Of a stretch of DNA of 64,000 nt, positions 33,564 through 42,987 are shown piece after piece. The DNA lies in assembly GCA_007859835.1 (NCBI GenBank), contig SJPJ01000001.1, positions 2,775,257 through 2,839,256 on the forward strand. The letters are read 5' to 3'. The notes under the pieces are model-generated. The model had not been told where the DNA came from. It ran no database searches and was given only the letters and a program-made list of their open reading frames with translations. The position numbers and the translations under genes are program-made. Every line of letters starts with the position of its first letter. Within the stretch, counting starts at the first letter, position 1. The DNA is from Novipirellula herctigrandis (lineage in GTDB: Bacteria > Planctomycetota > Planctomycetia > Pirellulales > Pirellulaceae).

Positions 33564-35245
33564 ATCACTTCCTCCACGGCGGGAGGTTCATTGGCGTCCA
33601 ACGCTTCGGTCGGGCTAGTAGAACCAGGCATCGTAAAAATCTCTTCGTCGCGCTCGTCCAACGGTGGGATCGAAAAAGCGATGCGTGCTTCGAATTGCCA
33701 AGGATATTCTTCGTTGTTGGCCTGTTCACTGATTCGTTTGCTGGTGATCGAAAAGTTCGCGTCACGCAGTGCATTTTCTAACTCCGCGACACGATCGGGA
33801 TCGTTCACTTGAACGGAAATGTCAATCACACCGGTGCTGCCGTCAACATTCGCTGACAATCGCCGAACATTGGCCAATTGGCCTTCAGGAAACTGACTCG
33901 ACAAACGCTGCAATTGACTAAGCCAATCGACTTGGTCGCTAAGCCATTGCTGGACATACCTCGTTTCGTCCGCTTTCTCTTGAATCTTTGCCGCGACTCG
34001 CTCCGTCTCAACAAGCTCTTGCTTTCGTTCGGAAACCTGTGATTTCAAATCGTTCACATCGGCCATCAATGTGTAAGAACCGATCCCAAAACACCCCAAA
34101 GCCAAAGCGGCAATCGCGGCCCATCGCCGAACCGGATTGGGCAGCACAGGCGGCAACTTGGGGTGAATCAAATCGACGGCCATATGATGTTCTTGGAACA
34201 CCGATGCCGCAGCAACCAATACCGGATCAGGCGAACCGGAATCGGATTCGTCCTGTTCATCCATCCCATTTTCGAAGGCCGAATCTTCGATCGGAATCGT
34301 TACGTATACCGGACGTGCCGACAACGATTCGCAAAGTGTGGGTAATTCGTTAAGCGAATCTTCATCAATCGCATCGCCCTCGGTCGGCCCATCGAGCTTG
34401 CTCCGAACCAAAACTAACAACTCCGGCATCTCACCGGGCGAAACAAAGTCCATCAAGGAAACGCTTCGCTGCACCTCCATTTGAATCTGGTCGGTAAGCG
34501 TGCCTACCTCGTGGCTGCCAGCACGAAACGTTCGCAGCGAAGCCAAACGATTGCCGCGGAAAAAGGAGAGTTCAACCTCCCCCTCATAAACAATAATCAA
34601 CACGGACAAGGACGCACGAAACGCGCGTTGTTGCCGAAGTCGATACAACGGTGCGGTTTGCCGCGAGGTGAAGGCGGCTAGCTGTAGCCCCGTTCCGCTG
34701 ACGGCATCGACCCACGCATCCAAATCGCTTTGTTCAAGTGAAAAGGCTGCGGCCGTTTGCGAACGCCGCAATTCCATTTCGACATCCACACCATCGGTCG
34801 CGTCTTGTGGCACCGCTGGCGCGCCAGATACGACGGGTGGAGTCGCACCGTCCAGCAATCGGTAATCCACCACCAATTCGTGTTCGCCGTCACCGATCAA
34901 TTGTTCGACTTCCGCTCGCACTAACGCCGCCACTTCTTCTTCTTCGGCGGGTGGGATCTCGACCGTGGTCATCTCCAAATCGGTCCGAGGCAACAGCAGC
35001 AGCAATCGCGATGCCGTGATCTTATTCTCGGTTAGAAATTGACTCAGCACCGACAAAGCAGGCTTTTCCGAATCACGTTCGAGGGTGCCCCAAGCAACTG
35101 CGACGAACGATTCTTTGCGTTCCTTGACGACCAAGAAGTAGACGTTTACTTGGTCCCACGAAGCGAGCACGATCGGCCCTCGCTTTTTAGGGCCGGTCAA
35201 GGGAAGACGAAATGGAAGGCGATCAAGGAAGGTAGGAATCGGCAT
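33560..35245 (-). CDS. GspL/PilM-PilN-like assembly protein
   Basis: A 561-residue protein that joins a cytoplasmic actin-like PilM/GspL domain (about 20-360, VLASWDQVNVYFLVVKERK start, long acidic insert) to a membrane helix (about 373-390, WAAIAALALGCFGIGSYTLM), a coiled coil (DLKSQVSERKQELVETERV) and a periplasmic PilN-type ferredoxin fold (DISVQVNDPDRVAELENALRD). In type II systems GspL recruits the GspE ATPase to the membrane. The ATG at 35245, inside the end of gspK (23-base overlap), is preferred because it starts MPIPTFLDRLPF; a longer frame reaches 35314. It overlaps the GspM-like gene by four bases. Confidence 0.85.
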   Translation of the reverse strand: MPIPTFLDRLPFRLPLTGPKKRGPIVLASWDQVNVYFLVVKERKESFVAVAWGTLERDSEKPALSVLSQFLTENKITASRLLLLLPRTDLEMTTVEIPPAEEEEVAALVRAEVEQLIGDGEHELVVDYRLLDGATPPVVSGAPAVPQDATDGVDVEMELRRSQTAAAFSLEQSDLDAWVDAVSGTGLQLAAFTSRQTAPLYRLRQQRAFRASLSVLIIVYEGEVELSFFRGNRLASLRTFRAGSHEVGTLTDQIQMEVQRSVSLMDFVSPGEMPELLVLVRSKLDGPTEGDAIDEDSLNELPTLCESLSARPVYVTIPIEDSAFENGMDEQDESDSGSPDPVLVAAASVFQEHHMAVDLIHPKLPPVLPNPVRRWAAIAALALGCFGIGSYTLMADVNDLKSQVSERKQELVETERVAAKIQEKADETRYVQQWLSDQVDWLSQLQRLSSQFPEGQLANVRRLSANVDGSTGVIDISVQVNDPDRVAELENALRDANFSITSKRISEQANNEEYPWQFEARIAFSIPPLDERDEEIFTMPGSTSPTEALDANEPPAVEEVI

Positions 35246-36827
35246 GGTTCGGGTTGTCTTCAGGCGACATTTCGCCACGCAGGTCAGAAATTGTAAAACC
35301 TTGGCCCCAAGCATCCCACGAGCGAAAATTTCGCGTGATAACTTCGTGAGTCGTTCCGTCCAAAGTCACAGTGCAGCGGAACGTCGGGGTCAGTGTGTCG
35401 CGAAAGGCAACAATTTGAGCGTGGTAGCAGTCTCCTCCAACAGTGAGCCAGGGTTGCAATTTGATAAAGGTGGGTAAATCAATGACATTTTCGGTCCAAA
35501 GCCAGGCGATTGTATCTCGCGTGGCTTCCGTCCCTGCGGACGAAACACGCCGTTCGACAATCTGGTCCGCCACATCCGCCGACATTCCAGGAACGCCTAA
35601 AAGGACTTCGCGCGGCGCATCCATCACGTCCACTTGACCTACAATGACCGGACCGGGATGAACGGAAACATCTTCAAGCAAACCTCTAAGATAATTAGTG
35701 CGGTCGCCAAAGTCATCCGAGAAGGGGCTTCGCATCTGTTTTACCTTATCATTGTCCTGACGAATCGATACATTTGCCCCCACTAATTCAAGTGGACTTG
35801 AAAACCGCTCCGCAGCGGGAATGGAGAAGTCGGGTGTCCACTCAGCCGCAGAAATCGCAGAGCTGCCACCGCTGGCGGCCCCGCGACTAACGCCGAATTG
35901 CCGGGCCGCGATCACGAAATTGGCCCATTCGGGAGGCCAAATCGCAGTTAATTGTTGGTGAAGTGCCTGCAAATCCTCACCATTGAGAAAAACGCGACGA
36001 TTGCCAGCCAAGTTTTCGTTCTTTTGACCGCTGTCCAATGTTACATAGTCTCGCCAAGCGACCGGCGCAGGCGTGGAAACCGTTGGTTCTTGCTGAATCG
36101 ACGAAAAATTTGCCTCGCCAAGTTCTTGTTCGCCCATCAACGCGAGTTCGAGTGAATCAAGCCTGTAGTTGTGGTCCCAATCGCCACCACAGTAGAGCTT
36201 TGCCCATTGGCGAGTCCACTGAGCCGGATCGCCGCTGTCTTCGCTTGACGCTGCCCCCAAACGGTCAGTCAAAGTCACCGTGCTCGTTTGGCTACTTCCA
36301 CTAATCTGATAGACGCGCATGATCGCCTTCGCCATCGCGGAATCCATCCCGGGCAAATTCATTAACGCTTTGAGGGCCTGTCCTGATTCCGCGTTTTCCC
36401 ACTGGTTTAGAACCAATAAATTGAGCTTCGCTGATTCATTGCTCAGCCCAAATCGCCATGGCAAATTTTGTTCCGGACGATTACTGGCTTCGATTGCGAA
36501 TTCATTCTTAGGAGTGACTACAGAGAAGCTCCATACGGAATCCTCTTGCTCGCCGAGTCCTTCGATCGATTCGATCGTCACCGCCGCGAACGAATCGAGT
36601 CCATCACGATGAAAATTCAAACGCATGCCTCTTGGCTGCATCAAAGTGACTTTTAACGCCTCGATCGCGCTCATCGCCGTCAATCGTGCTTGAGCACGTT
36701 CGATCTGCAGTTGACTCACGCGATAGGCATCCGTCATCTGCTGATTGAATCCGTAAGCCGCCAAGGCAACCAGTGTGACAATCACCATGACGACTAACAA
36801 AGCCATGCCCTGTTTGGGTTTAGTCAC
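35223..36827 (-). CDS. gspK: Pseudopilin GspK
   Basis: A 534-residue GspK-type minor pseudopilin. The prepilin leader MTKPKQG is followed by MALLVVMVIVTLVALAAYGF, without the Glu5 that other pseudopilins have, as is normal for GspK. The long globular region contains helix-hairpin-helix-like repeats such as LNLPGMDSAMAKAIMRVYQ and LLGVPGMSADVADQIVERR, typical of the GspK alpha domain. It is longer than the usual 310-340 residues. GspK caps the tip of the GspH/I/J/K pseudopilus complex. It overlaps gspJ by eight bases. Confidence 0.9.
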   Translation of the reverse strand: MTKPKQGMALLVVMVIVTLVALAAYGFNQQMTDAYRVSQLQIERAQARLTAMSAIEALKVTLMQPRGMRLNFHRDGLDSFAAVTIESIEGLGEQEDSVWSFSVVTPKNEFAIEASNRPEQNLPWRFGLSNESAKLNLLVLNQWENAESGQALKALMNLPGMDSAMAKAIMRVYQISGSSQTSTVTLTDRLGAASSEDSGDPAQWTRQWAKLYCGGDWDHNYRLDSLELALMGEQELGEANFSSIQQEPTVSTPAPVAWRDYVTLDSGQKNENLAGNRRVFLNGEDLQALHQQLTAIWPPEWANFVIAARQFGVSRGAASGGSSAISAAEWTPDFSIPAAERFSSPLELVGANVSIRQDNDKVKQMRSPFSDDFGDRTNYLRGLLEDVSVHPGPVIVGQVDVMDAPREVLLGVPGMSADVADQIVERRVSSAGTEATRDTIAWLWTENVIDLPTFIKLQPWLTVGGDCYHAQIVAFRDTLTPTFRCTVTLDGTTHEVITRNFRSWDAWGQGFTISDLRGEMSPEDNPNHADSYLP

Positions 36828-37851
36828 TTTTCACCTCACGCAATCCACTGCCAGGGACAAGCACAACGATCCGCACATCACGACCAAGCGCATCATCGTC
36901 TTCGGTCGCAGATACGGCGACTTCGGCGGTTTCAACGATATCGCTCGCCACTTCACTGCTAGCGAAGTCTTCCGCCACAAAGGTGTCGCTGTCCGATGGC
37001 TCAGGATCGACTGCTGCGTAAGGACTCGAAGCAGCCGGCAAGTCAAAACTCAATTCAATCGCTCGCGGCAATCCTCCCTTCAATTGACTATCCCATTGGC
37101 CGATCCAACTCGATCCATCGGAATAGCGAAAACGCGGTGCAACTAGATTGCGTATGGAAGCAACTTGACGCTCTGTGACGGTGGTCGTTTCCGACAAAGC
37201 TTCGTCATCCGTGAGCCGATAAAGATCTTCGGTCGAAAGCAATTTCTCCGAAGCCCTCGACGGCGAAGCGGCCGACCATCGGTCGATTGGGAGCAATTCT
37301 CGATCCAGCTGAAAAGTCTCCTCTTCGGAATCAACTCCCGTGGCAGCAACGAATCCCGTGGCAGCGACAATTTCGTATCGCAAGTGGTACACAGCGAGCG
37401 GGTCCAACGCGATCGCGGGATTTTCGTTTTCCAAGTTCATTGCTTGGGTCGTTGTCGAAAGCGACTCCGCTTGCCGCGTCACTTCTTCAAGCCAAGGCAA
37501 CGGATCAACCGATGGAATCACGTCGACTTCGAACCCTTGTTCATCCCCCTTAAAAACCGTCATTTCCGACATTCTTGATGGTGGCCCCGTGTCTTCCTCA
37601 AAAACACTCGCGACGGATCGCGGTTCCGCAAAATGTGCCGCATCGGATTCAAGCCAACTGCGCGTCACCCGTATCATTTGCATCTGATAGGTTTGATTCC
37701 AACCACGCTCTTCCGCAACGCGGTACGAGCCAAGAATCGACCAAGCCACGATCATCAATGTCGCTAGAAGCGCAAGCGAGATCATCAATTCAAGGATCGT
37801 GTACCCTCGATGGGGATTTCGATCGGTCACGTGGATTCGAGGGTATTTCAT
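36820..37851 (-). CDS. gspJ: Pseudopilin GspJ-like
   Basis: A 343-residue minor pseudopilin. The prepilin peptidase site is HRG followed by YTILELMISLALLATLMIVAWSIL with Glu5. The remainder is much longer than the typical GspJ (about 200 residues) and rich in acidic residues. A tandem-duplicated FVAATG unit is present at 37336-37371. Position between gspI and gspK, together with the leader, identifies it as GspJ. It overlaps gspI by four bases and gspK by eight. Confidence 0.85.
   Translation of the reverse strand: MKYPRIHVTDRNPHRGYTILELMISLALLATLMIVAWSILGSYRVAEERGWNQTYQMQMIRVTRSWLESDAAHFAEPRSVASVFEEDTGPPSRMSEMTVFKGDEQGFEVDVIPSVDPLPWLEEVTRQAESLSTTTQAMNLENENPAIALDPLAVYHLRYEIVAATGFVAATGVDSEEETFQLDRELLPIDRWSAASPSRASEKLLSTEDLYRLTDDEALSETTTVTERQVASIRNLVAPRFRYSDGSSWIGQWDSQLKGGLPRAIELSFDLPAASSPYAAVDPEPSDSDTFVAEDFASSEVASDIVETAEVAVSATEDDDALGRDVRIVVLVPGSGLREVKSD
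37336..37371 (-). repeat. In-frame 18-bp duplication in the gspJ-like gene
   Basis: Two 18-base units beginning TCCCGTGGCAGC (37336-37353, 37354-37371), with three mismatches in the last seven bases, encode the doubled VAATG motif of the GspJ-like protein. Confidence 0.7.
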
Positions 37852-38321
37852 GGCAATTCAGGTTCCGCCATTAGACCGTCATCGGCCACCATCTCCGCTC
37901 TCGCATGATTCCACCGGACCAAGCGAACGATGGCTGAATCCGAATCCGTTACGCTTAGTCCGCCGTTTTCGTCGGCTCGATAGATGGACACGACAATTCG
38001 CTTTAGCGTTGATGGCGTCTGACTCGCCTCGATGGTTTTAGAAGCTTCGATATCGAACGTTTCGACTTTGTAATTCCATCGCGGATCGGACTCAAATGTC
38101 CCTTCAGAATCGCTTTCAATTTCCGTCTGCATCGCCAAGTATTCATCGAGAACCGATTGTGCAAACTGAAGAGCCACCGTCCGCTCCTCGGCTCGTCTGG
38201 CCAACTGACTCGCTTGACCCACTAAAGCAAACAATGCCGCACCACTACCGGCCAATACTGCGGTTGCGATGATCATTTCCATCAAGGAAAACCCGATTCG
38301 GCGTTTTCGTCGAACGCTCAC
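37848..38321 (-). CDS. gspI: Pseudopilin GspI-like
   Basis: A 157-residue minor pseudopilin with prepilin leader MSVRRKRRIG followed by FSLMEMIIATAVLAGSGAALFAL (Glu5 present). The following helix (LARRAEERTVALQFAQSVLDEYLAMQTE) matches GspI, in which A...A.NA..E type turns precede the beta domain. The length is slightly above the usual 125. It overlaps gspH and gspJ by four bases each (ATGA). GspI nucleates the pseudopilus tip. Confidence 0.85.
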   Translation of the reverse strand: MSVRRKRRIGFSLMEMIIATAVLAGSGAALFALVGQASQLARRAEERTVALQFAQSVLDEYLAMQTEIESDSEGTFESDPRWNYKVETFDIEASKTIEASQTPSTLKRIVVSIYRADENGGLSVTDSDSAIVRLVRWNHARAEMVADDGLMAEPELP

Positions 38322-39106
38322 GGAATTGGCTCCAAATCAAATTGCGTCGTTACCGCATCCTCGGAAAAATCACCCGGTGGATCATTGGTCATCTCCGCTG
38401 CTTGTTCTGGTTCCAATGCAGTCAATCGCGATACACGCATCATCCCCGTGATGGCATCGAGTTCCAAGGCAACACGACTGCCCGAAACCGAATCTCGCAA
38501 CACGACCACGGCATCTCTGGTTTGCCCGTTAGAAAGAAATGGAAGATACCATCGGGAAGTCGATTCATCATCCATTGCCTCCGATGACTCTGGGATCGAC
38601 GCATCAAGTGCATCGGTTAGCAAGGGATCGTCGCTATCGACATAACGGGTGCGGTCAAGTTGCACTTCATCGACCACAATATCGAGAGGCAATGACCAAA
38701 TCGTTGACGTTGCCGTACTGCCGTTTTCGGTTGTAAGCCCACCGTTTGCAAACTCGTCGTTCGAATAGTCCTCGTTTGCATCATTCTCGCTTACGGAGTC
38801 TTCGGCGGCCAGCCTCTCCATACCCTCTTCGCAAAGTTGCTCGGCAATCAGTTCAGTCCAACTGCCCCATTTCACAACCGACCTTCCCGCATCAAAACGC
38901 ATCAAACGCGGTTGCCCGCTCAATTGTGCGAGTTGCCTGCAGTTCGCAATTTCATCGCGCAACAAATTAGCCGCTTGCTGTACGGCACTATCCGCCATCG
39001 GCCGCCTGAGGCTTGGCCAAGCCACCGCGCCGATCGCGACCATGATCGTCAATACGATCATCAATTCAAGTAGCGAGAACGCGTTACGTGTCGGTTGGTT
39101 CAGCAA
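38318..39106 (-). CDS. gspH: Pseudopilin GspH-like
   Basis: A 262-residue minor pseudopilin. The leader MLNQPTRNA is followed by FSLLELMIVLTIMVAIGAVAWPSLRRPM (Glu5 present; Ala instead of Gly before the cleavage site). The helix VQQAANLLRDEIANCRQLAQLSGQPRLMRFD is characteristic of GspH. A long acidic insert rich in Asp, Asn and Ser makes it larger than the usual 150-180 residues. It lies 37 bases after gspG and overlaps gspI by four. Confidence 0.85.
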   Translation of the reverse strand: MLNQPTRNAFSLLELMIVLTIMVAIGAVAWPSLRRPMADSAVQQAANLLRDEIANCRQLAQLSGQPRLMRFDAGRSVVKWGSWTELIAEQLCEEGMERLAAEDSVSENDANEDYSNDEFANGGLTTENGSTATSTIWSLPLDIVVDEVQLDRTRYVDSDDPLLTDALDASIPESSEAMDDESTSRWYLPFLSNGQTRDAVVVLRDSVSGSRVALELDAITGMMRVSRLTALEPEQAAEMTNDPPGDFSEDAVTTQFDLEPIP

Positions 39107-39143
39107 TGGCTATGCTCAAGAAGGTTCAACAATCGGTTCCGAT

Positions 39144-39662
39144 TTACAACGTCGTCGATTCGGCTTCCAACGATTCCGTCTCTTCCTCGCCATCGGCCGG
39201 TCGATTTGCTATGTCGTCATCGGTGCCCGCTTGTGCGTCGGGTCCCGCCGAAGAAATGCGAGGGAAATCGGGGCGAGCGGTGTCGCTGCTTCCTTCGGCG
39301 ATATCAAACTCGTATTCGAAATCGTTGCCCCATGGATCGATCGGCAATTTGTTGCCATCAATATAGGGTCCAGCCCATTTGCGAGCCAAACGCTCATCAT
39401 CAGGAGCTTTCAACAACGCTTCCAAGCCATCTTCGGTCGCCGGAAAGACCTTCATATCAACAACGTACATCTTCAAAGCGGATGCCAAGTTCCCGATTTG
39501 GACTTCGGCGGTGCGAATGTCGGCTTTCTGCTGCGAGCCCAACAACCGCGGTCCGACCATCGCAATCAAACCGACCAAGATGATTAACACGATCATTAAC
39601 TCAAGCAGCGTAAAGCCACTACGTTGATCACGACTTTGTTTATGGTTTCGTTTCATTTTCAT
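39144..39662 (-). CDS. gspG: Major pseudopilin GspG
   Basis: A 172-residue major pseudopilin. The leader ends RSG before FTLLELMIVLIILVGLIAMVGPRLLG (Glu5). TAEVQIGNLASALKMYVVDMKVFPATEDGLEALLKAP and the calcium-loop region WAGPYIDGNKLPIDPWGNDFEYEF followed by PDAQAGTDDDI are diagnostic of GspG. It polymerises into the pseudopilus. An extra acidic tail of about 20 residues follows the fold. It lies eight bases after gspF, with AAAAGG just upstream of the ATG. Confidence 0.95.
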   Translation of the reverse strand: MKMKRNHKQSRDQRSGFTLLELMIVLIILVGLIAMVGPRLLGSQQKADIRTAEVQIGNLASALKMYVVDMKVFPATEDGLEALLKAPDDERLARKWAGPYIDGNKLPIDPWGNDFEYEFDIAEGSSDTARPDFPRISSAGPDAQAGTDDDIANRPADGEEETESLEAESTTL

Positions 39663-39670
39663 ACCCTTTT

Positions 39671-40891
39671 CTAGTTAACCGTTGAATTCAAATCAAAGAC
39701 TGGCAGCAGAACGCCTACGATCACAAACATGACCATACTGCCAATCAACACTAACATTAGCGGTTCGATCATTCGAACCATCACTTCCAATTGTCGCTCG
39801 ACCTTGCCGTCGATTCGGTCAGAGATTTTGACCAAGACATCGTCGAGCGTGTTCGATTCTTCCGCGATTCGGATCATCGCCATGACCTGAGGCGGAATCA
39901 GCCCACTGGCCGCCAGCGGCTTGGCAAGCGTATCACCCGTAGTCACGTTTTCAGCCGACTTTAACATCGCCTGCTGAAGCAACCGATTGCCGGTCGATTC
40001 ACTACTGATCTTCAGCGATTTGAGCAGCGGCACACCATTGCGTAGCAGTGTTCCAAGAACGCGGCATGCCCGCGACACAGCAGCATCGTGAAAGATGTCA
40101 CCCAGTACCGGTATCTTTAGCTTCCAAGTATCCCAGTTCATGCGTCCGCTATCGGTCGCAATGTATTTCTTGATTCCAAACACGATCGCGATAACCGGAA
40201 TCGGAAGCAAAAGCCCATAATTCAACAACGTATGGCTGACGGCCAAAAGCAAAACCGTGATTGTCGGCAACCCAGATCCGGTCGCCTCTAAGCGATCGAA
40301 AAAGGGCTGAAACTTCGGTACTAAAAAAACCATCATCAACGACGTGATCAACGTTCCAACCACGCCCAAAATGATCGGGTAAGCCAACGCACTAACGATC
40401 TTGGACCGCATTTCATCTTGTTTGCACAAGAAGACGCTCGTTCGGTGCAGGGACTCTTCCAAGAACGCCCCTTCTTGGCCTGCGCGAACCATACTGAGTG
40501 TCAACTCCGAAAAAATTGCTGGCTCCGCTGCCATGGCTTGATCGAGCGTCGCCCCTTCGGATACCGCATCGTGAACACGTCTTGTTGCCGCTTGCAAACG
40601 TGGATTAATCGTGACATCGCTGAGGATAGACAATGCCTCGAGCATCGGGACGCCATTGTTCAACAAGTCCGCTAACTGGGTGCAAAGGTCAGCGATTTGT
40701 TCCTTCTTGATTCGCTGCGGCAATTGTAAATTGCTTGCTGCCCCCATCGCTGGTTTCACATCCGAAACACTAACCGGATAGAGCGTTTGTTGGCGCAGAC
40801 GCTGCATCGCTGCACGACGCGTTTGGGCCTCAATTGTCCCTTCTCGCCGTTCTCCGGTCGCCGTTTTGGCGACATACACGAAGTCTGGCAT
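39671..40891 (-). CDS. gspF: Platform protein GspF
   Basis: A 406-residue inner-membrane platform protein. It begins MPDFVYVAKTATGERREGTIEA, as GspF/PilC proteins do. It has two T2SSF domains (LADLLNNGVPMLEALSILSD and RACRVLGTLLRNGVPLLKSLKISSE), each followed by hydrophobic helices, and a closing membrane helix (PLMLVLIGSMVMFVIVGVLLPVFDLN). The start at 40891 is chosen four bases after the gspE stop; a longer frame to 40927 would overlap gspE and lacks the family N-terminus. It links the GspE ATPase to pseudopilus growth. Confidence 0.95.
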   Translation of the reverse strand: MPDFVYVAKTATGERREGTIEAQTRRAAMQRLRQQTLYPVSVSDVKPAMGAASNLQLPQRIKKEQIADLCTQLADLLNNGVPMLEALSILSDVTINPRLQAATRRVHDAVSEGATLDQAMAAEPAIFSELTLSMVRAGQEGAFLEESLHRTSVFLCKQDEMRSKIVSALAYPIILGVVGTLITSLMMVFLVPKFQPFFDRLEATGSGLPTITVLLLAVSHTLLNYGLLLPIPVIAIVFGIKKYIATDSGRMNWDTWKLKIPVLGDIFHDAAVSRACRVLGTLLRNGVPLLKSLKISSESTGNRLLQQAMLKSAENVTTGDTLAKPLAASGLIPPQVMAMIRIAEESNTLDDVLVKISDRIDGKVERQLEVMVRMIEPLMLVLIGSMVMFVIVGVLLPVFDLNSTVN

Positions 40892-40895
40892 CGCT

Positions 40896-42581
40896 CTAAT
40901 CCGCCTTCGTGACGCGGAGCACTTCATCCACCGTTGTTAAGCCGCTGCATGCTTTTTCCCAACCATCGCTACGCAGGGTCTGCATCCCCGCTTCGATCGC
41001 AGCCGCTTTGATCAAGTTCGATGGAGCACGCTGGGTAGCCAAATCGCGAATTTTGTCGTTCGTAACCAGCAGTTCATAGATCCCCATCCGGCCTCGATAA
41101 CCAGTACCACGGCACTGCTCACATCCTTGCGGCATGTACAGCGACCCTTCCAGCTTCTCCAGAGGGAAATCATCGGGCAATTCCGCCGTGTTTGGCTCGT
41201 ACTGCTGACGACAATTCGGACACAACCGACGCACCAACCGCTGGGCCATCACCCCTTCGACGGTACTGGCAACCAAGAATGGTTCGACGCCCATATCACA
41301 AAGCCGCATGAACGATCCCGCCGCATCATTGGTGTGTAGCGTACTGAAAACCATGTGACCGGTCAGCGAGGCTTGGGTTGCATTTTCCCCCGTTTCCAAA
41401 TCGCGAATTTCGCCGATCAGAACCACATCCGGATCGTGACGCAAAATCGCTCGGAGGCACGCTGCAAAGGTCAAGCCGACTTTATGTTGGACCTGGATTT
41501 GATTGATCCCGTCGAGCTGATATTCGATCGGATCCTCCGTCGTGATGATCTTCGTGTCTTCGGATTTGATCTCATTTAGCGAACTGTAAAGCGTCGTTGT
41601 TTTCCCAGACCCCGTTGGCCCTGTTACCAAAACGATGCCGTGCGGCATGCGGATGAGTTCCTGATATTTTTTGTAAGTCGCTTCGGGCATGCCAATATCA
41701 CGCAGCGACAAACTGAGGTTTGATTTATCGAGCACCCGCATGACGACGCCTTCGCCGTGCAGCATCGGAATGATCGACACACGCAAATCGACTTCGCGCC
41801 CCGCGACTCGCAATTTAATCCGCCCGTCTTGCGGAACTCGCTTTTCAGCAATGTTCATTTTCGACATGATTTTCAAGCGGCTAACAATCGCCGCCTGAAA
41901 CTGGTTCATCTCTTGCGGAACACTTTGCGGCTGTAAAACGCCGTCGATTCGGTAGCGCAGTTTGAGCCGGTTCTCTTGAGCTTCAATGTGGATATCACTC
42001 GCGCGTGCTTCGACCGCTTCGCTGAGAATTTCATTAACCAGCCGAACAACCGATGCCTGAGTGGCCGCTTCCGCGTCCTCTGAACCATCGAGCTGTAACT
42101 CCTCGAGCATTTGGACGTCGCCGCTTTGCTGCCTTTGCATCGCGATCAAGCCGTCGATCGTTTCGGCTCCAACGCCTAAATGCTGCTTGATCAACTGGCG
42201 GACGGTTTCAGGAGTCGCAACGACCGGACGCACTTCCAGCGAAAGCGCGGTTGCGACGGTATCAAAGGCACCAAAGGCAAACGGATTGCTGACCGCCAAC
42301 CGGATCCACCCGTCCGCTTTCTCGAGCGGGAAAACCTCGTAACGATGGATCATTTTTAAGGGAAATCCATCGAGCGCAGTTGGGTCGACCTGGATCTCTT
42401 CGGCGTCAAGCCATTCGAGCCCCATCACGCGAGCGGTTTCGGCCAATAGGGCCACGCCACTTTCAAAATCCCATTGGACTGCTAACGAACCGAGCTCGGA
42501 GCGAGCTCGCAACGAATCAGCGACTTGGCGAAGTTGTAGGGCAGTTAGGGCGGGGGCGATTCCGTTTACTTGAGTAATCAT
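40896..42581 (-). CDS. gspE: Secretion/assembly ATPase GspE
   Basis: A 561-residue GspE/PilB-type hexameric ATPase. The N-terminal GspE-N domain (about 60-170, LPLKMIHRYEVFPLEKADGW) is followed by the ATPase: Walker A GPTGSGKTT at 321-329, Asp box, Walker B VVLIGEIRD around 386-393 and His box TGHMVFSTLHTNDA. Two CxxC pairs (Cys454/457 and Cys487/490) form the zinc knuckle of GspE. The ATG at 42581 is preferred over a frame starting at 42749, because a promoter candidate lies at 42867-42895 and the family N-terminus fits. It is the first gene of the compact gspE-BON operon and drives pseudopilus assembly from the cytoplasmic side. Confidence 0.95.
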   Translation of the reverse strand: MITQVNGIAPALTALQLRQVADSLRARSELGSLAVQWDFESGVALLAETARVMGLEWLDAEEIQVDPTALDGFPLKMIHRYEVFPLEKADGWIRLAVSNPFAFGAFDTVATALSLEVRPVVATPETVRQLIKQHLGVGAETIDGLIAMQRQQSGDVQMLEELQLDGSEDAEAATQASVVRLVNEILSEAVEARASDIHIEAQENRLKLRYRIDGVLQPQSVPQEMNQFQAAIVSRLKIMSKMNIAEKRVPQDGRIKLRVAGREVDLRVSIIPMLHGEGVVMRVLDKSNLSLSLRDIGMPEATYKKYQELIRMPHGIVLVTGPTGSGKTTTLYSSLNEIKSEDTKIITTEDPIEYQLDGINQIQVQHKVGLTFAACLRAILRHDPDVVLIGEIRDLETGENATQASLTGHMVFSTLHTNDAAGSFMRLCDMGVEPFLVASTVEGVMAQRLVRRLCPNCRQQYEPNTAELPDDFPLEKLEGSLYMPQGCEQCRGTGYRGRMGIYELLVTNDKIRDLATQRAPSNLIKAAAIEAGMQTLRSDGWEKACSGLTTVDEVLRVTKAD

Positions 42582-42987
42582 GGAAAGCGTCGCTCGTTGG
42601 ATGGCCAAAATGCGTATGATGAAACTCAAACACCGCACAACCCGATGCCATGGCTTTACAGGCCGCAGCACATCAGATCGAGCGAGTCCGACTCGCGTCG
42701 ATGCACCAATTTTTCTGCTCAAGAACCCGAAAACGCGATGGTTCCCCATCCGGCTCTAAGCGTCAAACCAGCGACATTCTTGGCTTCGTTATAGGTAGGA
42801 CCGGGTTTCGAATGACGACCACGCCATCACGATTTCCCGACTGTTTTGGGAGGTCTCTGAATTTGAATTCTACTAAAATGCGGTCTCCGAGTCAAAGTCA
42901 AGTCTTCGCCATAAACCGCTCTGGGGCAAATATCCACATTCGCATGCAATTTTGGGGGCACACAGGCTTTTTCCAGGGCCAACTAAC
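42582..42987. other. Intergenic region between the giant N-domain protein and gspE
   Basis: A 406-base gap between two genes read leftwards. It holds a well-spaced sigma70 promoter candidate (42867-42895) for gspE. The plus-strand frame 42650-43036 overlaps the end of the giant gene and has no recognisable product. No terminator hairpin was recognised after the giant gene. Confidence 0.5.
42867..42895 (-). promoter_or_regulatory. Candidate sigma70 promoter of the gspE operon
   Basis: Read on the minus strand: TTGACT (42895-42890), 17 bases, TAGAAT (42872-42867). It lies between the stop of the giant gene and gspE, giving a leader of about 280 bases. It would allow the gsp operon to be expressed apart from the giant gene. 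Confidence 0.45.
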
